Below, in pieces: positions 45,419 through 54,149 of a DNA stretch of 64,000 bases (positions within the stretch are counted from its first letter, which is position 1; every line of letters begins with the position of its first letter). The notes under the pieces are model-generated. The model was not told the origin of the DNA, did no database searches, and saw only the letters and a list, made by a program, of their open reading frames with translations. The stretch spans positions 1,364,001 to 1,428,000 of the forward strand of contig OZ243951.1 in assembly GCA_965214565.1 (NCBI GenBank), given 5' to 3'. The position numbers and the translations under genes were made by a program. The DNA comes from VXYK01 sp965214565 (GTDB lineage Bacteria; Actinomycetota; Acidimicrobiia; Acidimicrobiales; Aldehydirespiratoraceae).

Positions 45419-46615
45419 TCAGAATCCGACTAGGCGTTGGGCGTAGTACTGTCGGCGACGCAGGATCTCTGAACGCTCCTCAGCGGTGACCCTCCGGGTC
45501 GACTTTGGGACGTGCTTGTCGATGTCGTCGAAGGGTACCAGGCGCATCTCGGGCTCCGGCCAGGCATCGGTGAGCAGCCACCGGCCATTGAGCGTTCCCC
45601 ATGTGTATCCGGCGGTGTCGAGCCAGTTGTAGACCCCTGGGTCCCGGTGGGAGATCACGCAGCGGAAGACTCCGTCGTCGTCCACCTCGGCCTGGTGCCC
45701 GTTGAGCGATGTCTGGCGCCGCCACCAATCAAGCGACTCCCAGAACCAGCTGGCGACCTGGAACCCCCAGTAGTGACAGTCGGGCGGGGCGACCTCGAGG
45801 ATCACTGCCTCGTCGGGTTGGCACTGGAAGTTGCCCATTCCGTATGACAAGCCCCGGTGCCCTCCCCACTCGCTCAGGCCGGGATCGAGGAACGGAGAGG
45901 AGTTCGGCTCGGTGTCGAGGCACCAGTGCGCCATGTCGTCCATGAACCTCGCCCCGTGCTCGAGCCAGCGCATCAGCAGTTCGTACTTCTCGATCGTCCG
46001 TTCGGGCGGCTCGGGAGGGGGAGGATACGTCGCCCCCACCCGCTCGATCGTCAGGTCCGCGGGAACTTCGGTCTCCCAGTCGTAGAAGAACTGCCGGATG
46101 CACAGCGACTGTGTGCCGGGTCGGCTCTGGAGCCAGTTGCCCTCGTGGGGCTGGGGGCTGACGATGATCTCGACTGAACCGTCGGCGGCAACCTCGAGCT
46201 GCTCGAAGTTGATGTTGGCGATCACCCGGTGGTTGGGCTGCTCGCAGAAGTGCGGGGCGTGGACCTGTACGTCGAATTGGTGGGCCGTTCCGCGCCGCCC
46301 GTAGATCCGGTAGGTGTCGGTGTCGTTGACCGCGGCGAACTCGTAGTTCCCGTCGGGGTTGTCGATCCCCCAGGACCAGGCCTGGTCGGCCCAACGCTCG
46401 AACCAGGGGTACTCGGGATCGTTGTTCTCCACCGCGAGGATCGCTCCGGCGGTCAGGTAGCGGGTCAGGTATTTGATGCCGTGGGCCCGCATGAGGGAAC
46501 CCGCAGCAGGCCCCCGGTCGCCGTAGACGATGTCTGCCATCCTCGCCCAGGTGTCAAGCACGCGCCCGAAGAGTCGACTGTCCAGGAGCTCGTTGATCGC
46601 CGGTGACTGGTTCAT
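45419..46615 (-). CDS. DUF1214 domain-containing protein
   Basis: The 398-residue soluble protein has a C-terminal DUF1214-like region: CHYWGFQVASWFWESLDW and the RCVISHRDPGVYNWLDTAG...GTLNGRW strands. The N-terminal half has a DNTDTYRIYGR-type segment. Actinobacterial members occur in catabolic gene clusters, and no reaction is known. No signal peptide is visible. The gene is preceded 15 bases upstream by the first copy of the repeat at 46630. Confidence 0.75.
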   Translation of the reverse strand: MNQSPAINELLDSRLFGRVLDTWARMADIVYGDRGPAAGSLMRAHGIKYLTRYLTAGAILAVENNDPEYPWFERWADQAWSWGIDNPDGNYEFAAVNDTDTYRIYGRRGTAHQFDVQVHAPHFCEQPNHRVIANINFEQLEVAADGSVEIIVSPQPHEGNWLQSRPGTQSLCIRQFFYDWETEVPADLTIERVGATYPPPPEPPERTIEKYELLMRWLEHGARFMDDMAHWCLDTEPNSSPFLDPGLSEWGGHRGLSYGMGNFQCQPDEAVILEVAPPDCHYWGFQVASWFWESLDWWRRQTSLNGHQAEVDDDGVFRCVISHRDPGVYNWLDTAGYTWGTLNGRWLLTDAWPEPEMRLVPFDDIDKHVPKSTRRVTAEERSEILRRRQYYAQRLVGF

Positions 46616-46629
46616 GGGCCCTTGTTCTC

Positions 46630-46662
46630 CTAGATCCGTAATCAGCGGACACGCTAAACCAG
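46630..46662. repeat. Direct repeat copy 1 (about 32 bp)
   Basis: CTAGATCCGTAATCAGCGG plus ACACGCTAAACCA is shared with 46829-46860, apart from small differences in the middle and the run of A. It lies 15 bases upstream of the DUF1214 gene start. Confidence 0.75.
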
Positions 46663-46737
46663 TTGGCTGTGTTAGGACGAGGGGGATCAGGGTTTTTCTC
46701 AGGCTCGGTCAGCGGTGCAGTTCCAGGCGGCCGGCGG

Positions 46738-46827
46738 CTAGGGCGGCGCTGCATTCCTCGATGAGACCTCGATGCCGGAGTCCAGTCCGAAGCCAATCAG
46801 GCTCACCGACCCCGCCCCACTCAGGAC
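46738..46827 (-). pseudogene. Relic of a cation diffusion facilitator (CDF) transporter
   Basis: On the minus strand 29 codons read ...SGAGSVSLIGFGLDSGIEVSS... and then hit TAG at 46738-46740. The phrase GSVSLIGFGLDSGIEV is characteristic of the second membrane helix of CDF (cation efflux) transporters. Nothing else of the transporter is left on either side. The fragment sits between two copies of a 32-bp repeat, so it is the residue of a deletion or insertion event. Confidence 0.65.
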
Positions 46828-46828
46828 A

Positions 46829-46860
46829 CTAGATCCGCGTATCAGCGGACACGCTAACCA
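46829..46860. repeat. Direct repeat copy 2 (about 32 bp)
   Basis: CTAGATCCGCGTATCAGCGG plus ACACGCTAACCA. This copy also contains a perfect small stem, TCCGC-GTATCA-GCGGA, which is weaker in copy 1. The rest of the 311-base gap between the DUF1214 and DUF4389 genes holds only the CDF relic. Confidence 0.75.
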
Positions 46861-46926
46861 TCGTCTGCAGGGCGCATCTGCGCGTCGGCGGTGCGCTCGA
46901 GCTGAGAGCACTCGCCCCGGATGGGA

Positions 46927-47571
46927 CTATCGCAGCGAGAACGGCGGGTAGCGGTCGGTGATGAGAAACCACATGTAGGCCCCGACGCGCAGGCCCCAGC
47001 GGTGCACGCCGAGCACGAAATTGAACAGTCCTCGGGGGTAGCGGCCGGTGAAGATGATCGCGAACCATGCGATCACGACACAGATGAACGCGGCAACCCC
47101 CAGCACTGCCAGCACGATGTAGTGGGGGATGGCGAGTAGCCACTTGACCAGCGGCAGCCAGCGGTTCAGGTCCTGGTCCGCGTCGGGATAGTCCAGTTCC
47201 AGATGTACGGCCTGATGCTCATCGGTGGAGGGGTACTCGTCGCGCATCAGCGACATGTAGGCGACGATGCGCGACGTGAAACGCGTCAGTTCGAGGTTGA
47301 AGTCGAACCACCAGCGCGGATACTTCTGGCGGAACAGGATCATCAGCAATGTCGGACCGAACAGCGTGATGGCCGCTAAGAGTCCGGCCAAGTCCTCCCC
47401 GTCAGCATTGCCGACAAAGGAGCCTGTGAGCAGGCCCGCCACGATCGCGATGGGTATGACCAGGATGATCCGGAAGAACGTCGATGCCCGACCGAGCCCC
47501 TCCTCGGGATACTCGATGTCGAGCCTCGCCGGATAGCCGCCTGGCTCGGTGCCTTGGTGAACGTCTGACAT
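46927..47571 (-). CDS. DUF4389 membrane protein
   Basis: The 214-residue protein has hydrophobic segments at about 31-52, 60-80, 145-172 and a short one near 195-205. The DUF4389 hallmarks are RQKYPRWWFDFNLELTRF and GRYPRGLFNFVLGVHRWGLRVxAYMWFLITDRYPPF, a duplicated motif within the protein. It is expected in the cytoplasmic membrane; function unknown. Confidence 0.9.
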   Translation of the reverse strand: MSDVHQGTEPGGYPARLDIEYPEEGLGRASTFFRIILVIPIAIVAGLLTGSFVGNADGEDLAGLLAAITLFGPTLLMILFRQKYPRWWFDFNLELTRFTSRIVAYMSLMRDEYPSTDEHQAVHLELDYPDADQDLNRWLPLVKWLLAIPHYIVLAVLGVAAFICVVIAWFAIIFTGRYPRGLFNFVLGVHRWGLRVGAYMWFLITDRYPPFSLR

Positions 47572-47716
47572 GGAACCCTCCCTAGGTGGGGATCAAGATC
47601 GCATCAAGCCATTGATCGTAGTCGGTTCCCGTCGCGACTTCCGGGATCTTAGCCAAAGGCTGATTGTCCTGGCATTGTAGGGGATCCGCCGAGACTTCAA
47701 ACGCGGTGTCACAGTG

Positions 47717-47805
47717 CGGAGACGGTGGGATTCGAACCCACGAACGCCTTGCGACGTTACTTCCTTAGCAGGGAAGCGCCTTCAACCTGGCTCGGCCACG
47801 TCTCC
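47717..47805 (-). tRNA. tRNA-Ser (GCT)
   Basis: An 89-base class II tRNA with acceptor GGAGACG/CGTCTCC, anticodon loop with GCT between TTCCC and GGGAA-type stem halves, a long variable arm, and T-arm GTGGGTTCGAATCCCAC. No CCA is encoded. Confidence 0.96.
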
Positions 47806-47907
47806 AGAGTTGTGAGGCTAGCGCACGGGAGCACAAGCCCACTGCCTGATAATGTTCCTATAGGCGGAACGTCATTCCGCGAAAACGCGAGCCGAGAGGG
47901 GGCACTC

Positions 47908-48462
47908 GTGCCTGATGTTGTGGGGTACAGGGCCAAGATCGGGGTCATCGTGCCGTCGACCAACACCGTCGTCGAACACGACTTCGCCCGGGTCCGTCCA
48001 CCCGGGGTCACCTTCCATAGCGGACGGTTCCTGGTAGAAGCCCCAGACCTGAGCAGCGAGGAGGCATTCCTGCACTTCCTGGACCTCATCCGTGAGACCA
48101 TCCCCACCGCGGTCCGTGACATCATGACCTGCAAACCCGACCACATCCTCATGGGAATGTCGGCCGAGACATTCTGGGGAGGCAAGGAGGGCAACGCCGC
48201 ATTCTCCGCCCGAGTCGCCTCGATCGCCGGCGACATCGGCATCACCTCGGGCGCGGAGGCCTGCAACGCCGCTCTCGGCAAACTCGGAGTGTCACGCATC
48301 GCCTGCCTCACGCCGTACATACCAGCCGCCGACGAGCAGGTGTACGGCTACTTCAGCGAATGCGGCCTCAACGTCAAACGAGTACACGGCCTGCGCTGCG
48401 AATCGGCAACCTCAATAGCCGATGTGACCCCCGAAACCCACACAGCAACATCGCGGCACTAA
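47908..48462 (+). pseudogene. Truncated maleate isomerase / Asp-Glu racemase superfamily gene
   Basis: From GTG at 47908 (GAGAGGGGG upstream) 184 codons encode an arylmalonate decarboxylase/maleate isomerase-like protein: KIGVIVPSTNTVVEHDF, ILMGMSAETFWGG, ACNAALGKLGVSRIACLTPYIP. Homologues run to about 250 residues and keep a second catalytic Cys region near the C-terminus. Here the family pattern ends after ADVTPET and a few unrelated codons lead to TAA. About 60 residues are missing, and a transposase fragment lies just downstream. It is probably inactive. Confidence 0.75.
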
Positions 48463-48544
48463 CGACACCGCTATAGATAACGCGTTCTCGACAGGCCGTT
48501 ATGGGACTGTCAGCGACGACGACACCCTCTGACGCGCTACAGAT

Positions 48545-48752
48545 ATTGGCGGCTTCGGTGGGTCCGTTGGTGACTCGGGCTGTGTACCAGTTCGAGATTT
48601 GGGTGCGCCAGCGATAGAGGGTCCGGCCCAGCCGGTTGATCTCTTCGGGCAGCCAACGGTCTTGGAACTCGGAGGCGAGTTGTTCGACTGTCGCGGTGCC
48701 GACTGCGGCGTCGGTAATAACAACCGGACCAAAAAGGGGGTCCGGTCAAGGG
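48545..48752 (-). pseudogene. C-terminal fragment of an ISL3-family transposase
   Basis: The minus-strand frame reads ...EINRLGRTLYRWRTQISNW and then ARVTNGPTEAAN, which is the conserved end of ISL3-family (DDE) transposases (compare LGRTxxRWRxxI and TNGPTEAVNN). The upstream catalytic domain is missing: a stop codon precedes the fragment, and the last conserved part after NGPTEA is lost. The 384-base gap between 48463 and 48846 holds only this relic and the hairpin at 48723. Confidence 0.75.
48723..48746. terminator. Perfect 8-bp hairpin inside the transposase relic
   Basis: ACCGGACC (48723-48730) pairs with GGTCCGGT (48739-48746) around AAAAAGGG. It has no T-tract at either flank. It may be a transcription terminator-like structure for the RM genes or the remnant of an insertion-sequence end. 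Confidence 0.45.
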
Positions 48753-48846
48753 CCGCGGGTCGAACTGATAGCTGAATTCATCGACCTTGTTTGCAACGCC
48801 CGTCGAAGAGGTGCATGAGTCACGCTCACCTTGTGGGGGTCAGCGA

Positions 48847-50415
48847 TCAAGTGAGGACGAGCGGCAGCTGGTCCGCCCCATTTGCCCGGACTAGCAGGTT
48901 TGGAGCGAGGCGAACGAGGTTGTGCGCGGGCAGAGAGGCCAATTCCTTCGGCTCGATCTTGTGCAACCCGCCGCCGTAGACACGCCCACCGCGCCTCAGG
49001 TCCTCGGCGGTAAGCGATAACAGAGCGGCGTGGATCGCTTCCATGTGTGCTGGGTCTTGGTCGAGGTACTGGGCGAGGCCTTCGTTGGGGTAGAGCATCA
49101 AGTACATGTTGGTTGCGACGGCTCGTGACCGGTTGAGGATGAACCGAAACGGTCTGTCCTTGTCGACCCCTCGTCCCATGTAGGTACACAGGAAAGGCGC
49201 TGGGGCGCGCTTCTCTTGCCGGTACCAAGGTTTACGCTTCTTGACTAGGTAGCCGTCCTTGATCCCTAGTTCGCCGGCCGTTGCAAAGTACTCCGCGAGA
49301 GCGGGGTCAACGGATGCGAGTTCGGCCTCGGGAACATGACAATCCAAGAGCGTCAACCGTCGATCAAGAATCGGCCAACCCTCGTCATCGGCGTCGATGG
49401 TTACCCCTCTGATGTAGCGGGAGCTTGGCAGCATTGGCGTCAGGTGCCTCTTCGCAAATCCGCGTTCAGTTGCGTCGCTGCGGTCCAGAATGAAGAACCC
49501 GTTAGCGCCGGTGGCAATCCCGCGGCGGATGGTGAAGAAGTCTCCAAGCGTTGGGCCTGTGTCGGTGAGGCTTCCTCGATCTGGCATGGACGACCACTTT
49601 GACCTTGGGTCAAGGTCAATCATGGGAATTATGTGTTCCTCTCGGGGCTGCGTTACGCTTCCTCCGAAGGTGAAGGATGCCTTGTCGCCCCGAGTGGGTG
49701 GGGTATTCCTGAACACGACGACGGCCGACGAAACGAGGGCGTCCGCGAACTGCACATCTGCTGCATCGAACGTATGGATCCGCAGGAGTGTTACGTTGCG
49801 CGACAGGTAGGTACGGAGTACGCTCCCGTAGTTCACGTCCATGAATTCGGTTGGGATCAACCACGCGCTTATGGCACCGGGCCGCAGGACTCGATGGCTG
49901 GCGAGGATGAAGTGAACGTACAATCCGCTCAACCCTGACGGCTTCAGCCGGAGTTCGCTCGTGGCTCTAGCAACGAGCCGCTTCTTCTGTTTGGCACAAA
50001 GGTAGTGGTGCCTGACATAGGGCGGATTAGCAACAAGCAGGTCGAACCTCTCGCCGGTGTCGTCGGACCACTGCGTGAAGTCAGCGGCCTCGACTTCTAG
50101 CCCGGTCTCGCCCCACAGGTGCTTTGCCGCCGCAGCGAATCGTTCGTCAAGTTCAACGCCTCGCGCAAAGTTGATGCGCTCTCTTCCAGCTAGCCGCAGC
50201 AGCGCCGAGTAGAATGATCCGCTGCCACAGGACGGTTCAAGGAAGTCAATCGACTCGGGAAGTCCCGCGTCGAGGAGGGAGGCAATGATGTCCTCAGCAA
50301 GTGCCGGAGGGGTCGCGAACTGTCCTGTCTCGTTTCGCTCGCGCGGGGAACGCTCTTCATCGAGCGACGCTTGGACACGGAGCCGTTCGTTCTCGATTGC
50401 CGTTGTGCTAGACAC
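48847..50415 (-). CDS. Type II N6-adenine DNA methyltransferase (XamI-like RM system)
   Basis: The 522-residue gamma-class methyltransferase has the SAM motif EPSCGSGSF at 60-68 and the catalytic NPPY at 130-133, followed by a target-recognition region with GRGVDKDRPFRFI and GGLHKIEPKELASLP, similar to the TaqI/Eco57I group. Its start overlaps the end of the next gene by 8 bases, so the pair is a single transcription unit. It would protect the host site from the partner nuclease. Confidence 0.92.
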   Translation of the reverse strand: MSSTTAIENERLRVQASLDEERSPRERNETGQFATPPALAEDIIASLLDAGLPESIDFLEPSCGSGSFYSALLRLAGRERINFARGVELDERFAAAAKHLWGETGLEVEAADFTQWSDDTGERFDLLVANPPYVRHHYLCAKQKKRLVARATSELRLKPSGLSGLYVHFILASHRVLRPGAISAWLIPTEFMDVNYGSVLRTYLSRNVTLLRIHTFDAADVQFADALVSSAVVVFRNTPPTRGDKASFTFGGSVTQPREEHIIPMIDLDPRSKWSSMPDRGSLTDTGPTLGDFFTIRRGIATGANGFFILDRSDATERGFAKRHLTPMLPSSRYIRGVTIDADDEGWPILDRRLTLLDCHVPEAELASVDPALAEYFATAGELGIKDGYLVKKRKPWYRQEKRAPAPFLCTYMGRGVDKDRPFRFILNRSRAVATNMYLMLYPNEGLAQYLDQDPAHMEAIHAALLSLTAEDLRRGGRVYGGGLHKIEPKELASLPAHNLVRLAPNLLVRANGADQLPLVLT

Positions 50416-51361
50416 CGGCGTTCTCTAGGTCGTCAGCACGGTGTTCCCAGACCCAGTCAAGGCCTTCAGCGGCCTCATAGCCGAGGTACCCAGAGTCGAA
50501 GTAGCCGCAGAGAAACAGAAGCAGGCCGATGTCCTCTCCGTAGGTCGCCCTTAGTTGGCGCACTTTGGTTGCTTCCTCTTTGCGCCGCTTGTTCGTGTTT
50601 GTGAAGTCTCCCGCGGACTTCGCTTCCACCAAAAGGGGGAGCTGACTGGGACCTGGGTCATGGGGCTGGATCACGGTATCGATCGGCATATTGATCTCAT
50701 TATGTCCGTCCCCTGTGACAACGACGTTCATGCGGAACGAGAAGGTTCCCGGTTCCATGGAGGTGAGTGGCTGATCGGCGGGGTGGGCCTGTTCCCGGTA
50801 TCCTCGCTCGCGCAGCCATTCACTGATGACTGCAAGTTGGCGCTGCTCTTGGGCGTTCCGGATGATCGGGTTTGCAACCGCTCCGCATAGCCGGTCTGCG
50901 ACAACGGTGGTCGCCATGGCCAGTTCGCGATTCTCCGCGTCGCCCCCGATAGCCAGCCATGGGTAGAGGTCAGGGTCAAGAAGATCGTTGATCACCCGGC
51001 AAATTGATGCGAGGTGCCGCATCAGGTCGGGATGACGCAATCGAGGTGGGACGCCCTTCTCCTCCAAGGTTTTGACCAGGGAGGGCGGCGTGTGAGCAAG
51101 CCCGCTTAGGCGGTCCCTCGCTAGTGGCGGTGTAGTACTCATACGGAGCGTTTGGAGTATGGCTGGTGAGTCGGCGAGCGTCTTCGGCGTGACCGCGATG
51201 AGGTTGCGAGTCGCGCGGAAGGCGTCGAGGACCTTGCCAGCGGTCGCCTCTCGCGTCTCGCGATACGCCAATGGCGCGGCGGCCAAGAACCAGTTGTTGT
51301 ACAGGTCCACCGATTTAGCGATGTCGGCCTTCCATCGGTCCGGTTTGTCAGCGTTGATCAC
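50408..51361 (-). CDS. XamI-like type II restriction endonuclease
   Basis: The 317-residue protein begins with NADKPDRWKADIAKSVDLYNxWF, which I recognise as the start of the XamI restriction endonuclease family (XamI cuts GTCGAC, a SalI isoschizomer). A PD-(D/E)XK-type core is visible toward the C-terminus: MPIDTVIQP with Asp, then LLVEAKSAGDFTNTNKRRKEE with Glu and Lys. The codon use is less GC-biased than in the core genes. Assignment to the family is from memory of its pattern; the target site is inferred. Confidence 0.82.
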   Translation of the reverse strand: MINADKPDRWKADIAKSVDLYNNWFLAAAPLAYRETREATAGKVLDAFRATRNLIAVTPKTLADSPAILQTLRMSTTPPLARDRLSGLAHTPPSLVKTLEEKGVPPRLRHPDLMRHLASICRVINDLLDPDLYPWLAIGGDAENRELAMATTVVADRLCGAVANPIIRNAQEQRQLAVISEWLRERGYREQAHPADQPLTSMEPGTFSFRMNVVVTGDGHNEINMPIDTVIQPHDPGPSQLPLLVEAKSAGDFTNTNKRRKEEATKVRQLRATYGEDIGLLLFLCGYFDSGYLGYEAAEGLDWVWEHRADDLENAGV

Positions 51362-51546
51362 CTGAGGTACTCCGAGGTAGGGGATGCTCTACTCTCGCAT
51401 GCCTGCGAGGGACATTTGGGACGTTCACTCGAGAGAGGGGCACCCCGCAAATCAGATACATATAATTGGGAGCATCGCACGGTCGGATTGACCGGTGTTT
51501 CCGGCTCGTTTGAACTAAGTTTCGACTAGGAGGGACGGAGGGCGGG

Positions 51547-53238
51547 CTATTGGTACGAGACGAACAGGGGCGTCGGGGTGAGTGCCAGGACCTGGGCAGG
51601 CGTGGCGGTCGGAGAGTCCTCGTCGTAGAAGTTCTTCCAGCCCCAATAGAACTTGTCGGCATCAGGCTGGCGGGTCAGGGCATTCCAGGTGCTGTACTTG
51701 GTCGGGAGGGCCCCCTGACCGTCCATGTGGACTAAAACCGCCAACTCTGCAGGAGTCTCGACCAGGTGACGGTTGGTGATCATCGAATGCCGGAACTGGT
51801 GCAGGACCAGCAGCTTCTGTGGAAGGGACTCTTCACGGACGATCCCTGCAAGCCACCGGACGACCTGGTTGATCTCAGCCGCGTCCACAGTGCCGATCTG
51901 CCGCAGATGACGTTGACCGGGTTTGAGCCTCCACTCGGGGTCGAGCGCAAGACCCACGTGAGGGAGGCGCAGGAACTCCTCGTAGATCTTCGTCTGCGAC
52001 AGAAAGTCGGACAGCCCCGGCTGAAGATCCAGGACCACGTAGATGCCGTTGGCCGCAGCGACCTCGATCCAGGGCCTGATCACATCCAAAGCGGTTTCAT
52101 TGGAGAAGTTGCCGTCGTAGCCGGCACTGCCCGCAGCGACGGTGGCGATGATCTCGAACGTGGGCAGCACAGCGATCCCGTCCGCGTCGTAGCCCTCGGC
52201 GATGGAAAGGACGCGTTCGACGGCCTCGTGCGGACCCTGCTCCCCGAGAACTCCAAGACCTGAAGTCTGAGGATGGCCGTAGATGGCCACCATGCGGCGG
52301 CGCGGCTCTGAATCGAACAGCAGCCCACCACCGTAGGGCGTCCCGTCGCCACCGCGGATCACCTCGAGATACCAGGCAGCGTCCTGCCCGAAGTTCGAGA
52401 GAAGCACCACCTCAGAAGCAGCAGCGATCATCTCCCGCGCCTCAGCGGAGACCCCTCGGAGGTTGTGGGGCACAGTGATCACCGGCGCCCCGATCTGGTG
52501 GGCGATCGCCGCCATCGGGACGGCCAACGTGAAGTTGTCGACCAACCACACGTGCTCGGCGGACAGCCCGTCGCGCGCCAGCCTCGCCTGGGGATCGACG
52601 GTCACAGACTCGGTTGCAAAGTCCCGGAACGTGAAGCGGAGAATCCGTCTGGGAATTCCCGCCGTAAGGACCCGTTCGGGGGCCAGACGCTCGAGTTCGG
52701 CTAGGAGCGGTTCGTCGATCCATCGCCCGATCAGCAGCAACGGTCCCTGAATCTCACGAGCCTGGAGCGTGACGATCGAGGCGGGATCGTCGGCGTAGGC
52801 AAGACCGACCTCTTGGGCGCACTCGTAAAGGACCTCGGATATCTCAATGCTTGCCGATGCAGGATCGGGGTCGGCTTGCACTGTTCTCCCAAGATCGGAC
52901 AGGACTGCGTCGTCGGGCACATGAGGCGAGCAATCGTCGCCTGGCTTGTGTGTCCCGGACGATCCGGTCCCATCGGTGTTGTCGGGATCGGGGGATGTGT
53001 CTTCCGTCGGATCATCTTCGACTGACGAGTCCCCGGTATCGGAGAGTTCGACCGTGCGGCCCGAGGTGGCTATTTCGGCGTTTCGGGTGACGTTGTCTAC
53101 GGAATCGCAGGAAGCCAGCACCGACGACGCCAGCACCAACGACGCCAGCACCGACAGGGCTACGATGAGCAGATAGCGGTACCCAGGACTCGCAGAAATG
53201 CGGCCCGAACCTGGGTCTAGATCATCCAGCGAACCCAA
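51547..53238 (-). CDS. Large lipoprotein with CWB2-like and TIM-barrel-like regions
   Basis: From TTG at 53238 (GGGAGG five bases upstream) 563 residues. The N-terminal membrane segment has tandem VLASSVLAS-type repeats leading to a lipobox-like VLASC. An acidic Asp/Thr/Ser spacer follows. A region of about 200 residues (GPLLLIGRWIDEPLLAELERL...) resembles cell-wall-binding repeat 2 units. From about residue 330 a barrel-like domain starts: AIYGHPQTSGLGVLG, VVLDLQPGLS, VGLALDPEW, VLHQFRHSMI. No family is firmly recognised. A longer in-frame start at 53280 is less likely. Confidence 0.75.
   Translation of the reverse strand: MGSLDDLDPGSGRISASPGYRYLLIVALSVLASLVLASSVLASCDSVDNVTRNAEIATSGRTVELSDTGDSSVEDDPTEDTSPDPDNTDGTGSSGTHKPGDDCSPHVPDDAVLSDLGRTVQADPDPASASIEISEVLYECAQEVGLAYADDPASIVTLQAREIQGPLLLIGRWIDEPLLAELERLAPERVLTAGIPRRILRFTFRDFATESVTVDPQARLARDGLSAEHVWLVDNFTLAVPMAAIAHQIGAPVITVPHNLRGVSAEAREMIAAASEVVLLSNFGQDAAWYLEVIRGGDGTPYGGGLLFDSEPRRRMVAIYGHPQTSGLGVLGEQGPHEAVERVLSIAEGYDADGIAVLPTFEIIATVAAGSAGYDGNFSNETALDVIRPWIEVAAANGIYVVLDLQPGLSDFLSQTKIYEEFLRLPHVGLALDPEWRLKPGQRHLRQIGTVDAAEINQVVRWLAGIVREESLPQKLLVLHQFRHSMITNRHLVETPAELAVLVHMDGQGALPTKYSTWNALTRQPDADKFYWGWKNFYDEDSPTATPAQVLALTPTPLFVSYQ
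53112..53156. repeat. 15-bp tandem repeat in the lipoprotein signal region
   Basis: GCCAGCACC(G/A)ACGAC is repeated in tandem about three times and encodes the LASLVLASSVLAS part of the membrane segment. The 15-base period keeps the frame, so repeat number can vary without frameshift. Confidence 0.7.
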
Positions 53239-53466
53239 TTTGACCTCCCGACATCGTACGAGTCGCAGACTAACCGACAACAGCCCGTTGTTGCGCTACC
53301 AACTCACTTTGAGAATGGAACCCGACACCACGCCGCCATCGGCGGCCCACCCGCATCACGCGCCAACAACCTCACGCGAACCGACACCTAGTGGTGTGTC
53401 GCTTTGATAGTGGTTTGTGTGAGGTCGCCGCGCTGACGAGTGGGGTTTGTCGATGATGGTGCAGGT

Positions 53467-53892
53467 TCAAAGCGGGTTGCGCCAGCGGAGGCCCGGAAAT
53501 CGTGCGAAGTCGCTGTCGCTGGAGTGGACTTCGGCCTGGTGTTCGATGGCCAGCGCGGCGATGTGGGCATCCGTGACAAGGTTGCCTCCCACGCCGGTGG
53601 CGGTCAGCATCTTGCGTAGGACAGCGATGTGTTGGGTCCCCGGATTCAACGGTGAAACGGCGTGCGAGTGGAACCATTGGGCCATGAGGTCAACAGCGTG
53701 TTCCGGTGCCGCTGGGGTGATCATGACGCTGGGATGGGTTAGTAGCCGCACGAACCCTGCCGCCACCATCCACGGCACACCGACGCGCTCGGTTCCGTTC
53801 ACCAGGCCCTCCCACCATCGCCGCGCTGGTTCATGCAGCGGCGCGCCACTGCTGTGGGCGTAGACGAGCAGATTCAGGTCTGGGACGATCAC
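53467..53892 (-). CDS. vapC: VapC-type PIN-domain toxin
   Basis: The 141-residue PIN-domain ribonuclease has the acidic residues in order: Asp5 (VPDLNLLVYA), Glu near 42-45 region, Asp in TDAHIAALA (near 107) and DSDFARFPGLRW near 125. It is the toxin of a type II system, cleaving RNA when not bound by the antitoxin. It overlaps vapB by 4 bases (ATGA), the usual coupling. Confidence 0.92.
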   Translation of the reverse strand: MIVPDLNLLVYAHSSGAPLHEPARRWWEGLVNGTERVGVPWMVAAGFVRLLTHPSVMITPAAPEHAVDLMAQWFHSHAVSPLNPGTQHIAVLRKMLTATGVGGNLVTDAHIAALAIEHQAEVHSSDSDFARFPGLRWRNPL

Positions 53893-54146
53893 TGCGGACG
53901 CGAACCAGCGAACTCAGTCGCCGCGAGCGAGTCGTTGAGCTGGTTCAAACGCAACGGATCAACACCGGGTTTGAACCCGCTGTCGTGAGGCCTGACCTCA
54001 TAATCGGATTCCACCTCTGCGAGCACCGGAGACAGGCCCCGCCGCAGAGCATCGTTGACGACATGCTTGAACGGAACCCCAGACCGATGGGCCTGTTCTT
54101 TTAGCGTCGCGGCCAGATCATCGTCAAGAGTCAACGTTGTTCGCAT
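53889..54146 (-). CDS. vapB: VapB-type ribbon-helix-helix antitoxin
   Basis: From the ATG at 54144-54146 (85 residues) the protein starts MRTTLTLDDDLAATLKEQA, a classic ribbon-helix-helix domain that binds DNA and represses its own operon. The C-terminal part (YEVRPHDSGFKPGVD...) would bind and neutralise VapC. A GTG two codons upstream (54152) lies inside the inverted repeat, so the ATG is preferred. Confidence 0.9.
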   Translation of the reverse strand: MRTTLTLDDDLAATLKEQAHRSGVPFKHVVNDALRRGLSPVLAEVESDYEVRPHDSGFKPGVDPLRLNQLNDSLAATEFAGSRPQ

Positions 54147-54149
54147 CAA

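Noticed and set aside
48723..48746. Intact insertion-sequence end
   Set aside because: The hairpin is inside the transposase-homologous stretch, and no matching opposite end or target duplication is visible.
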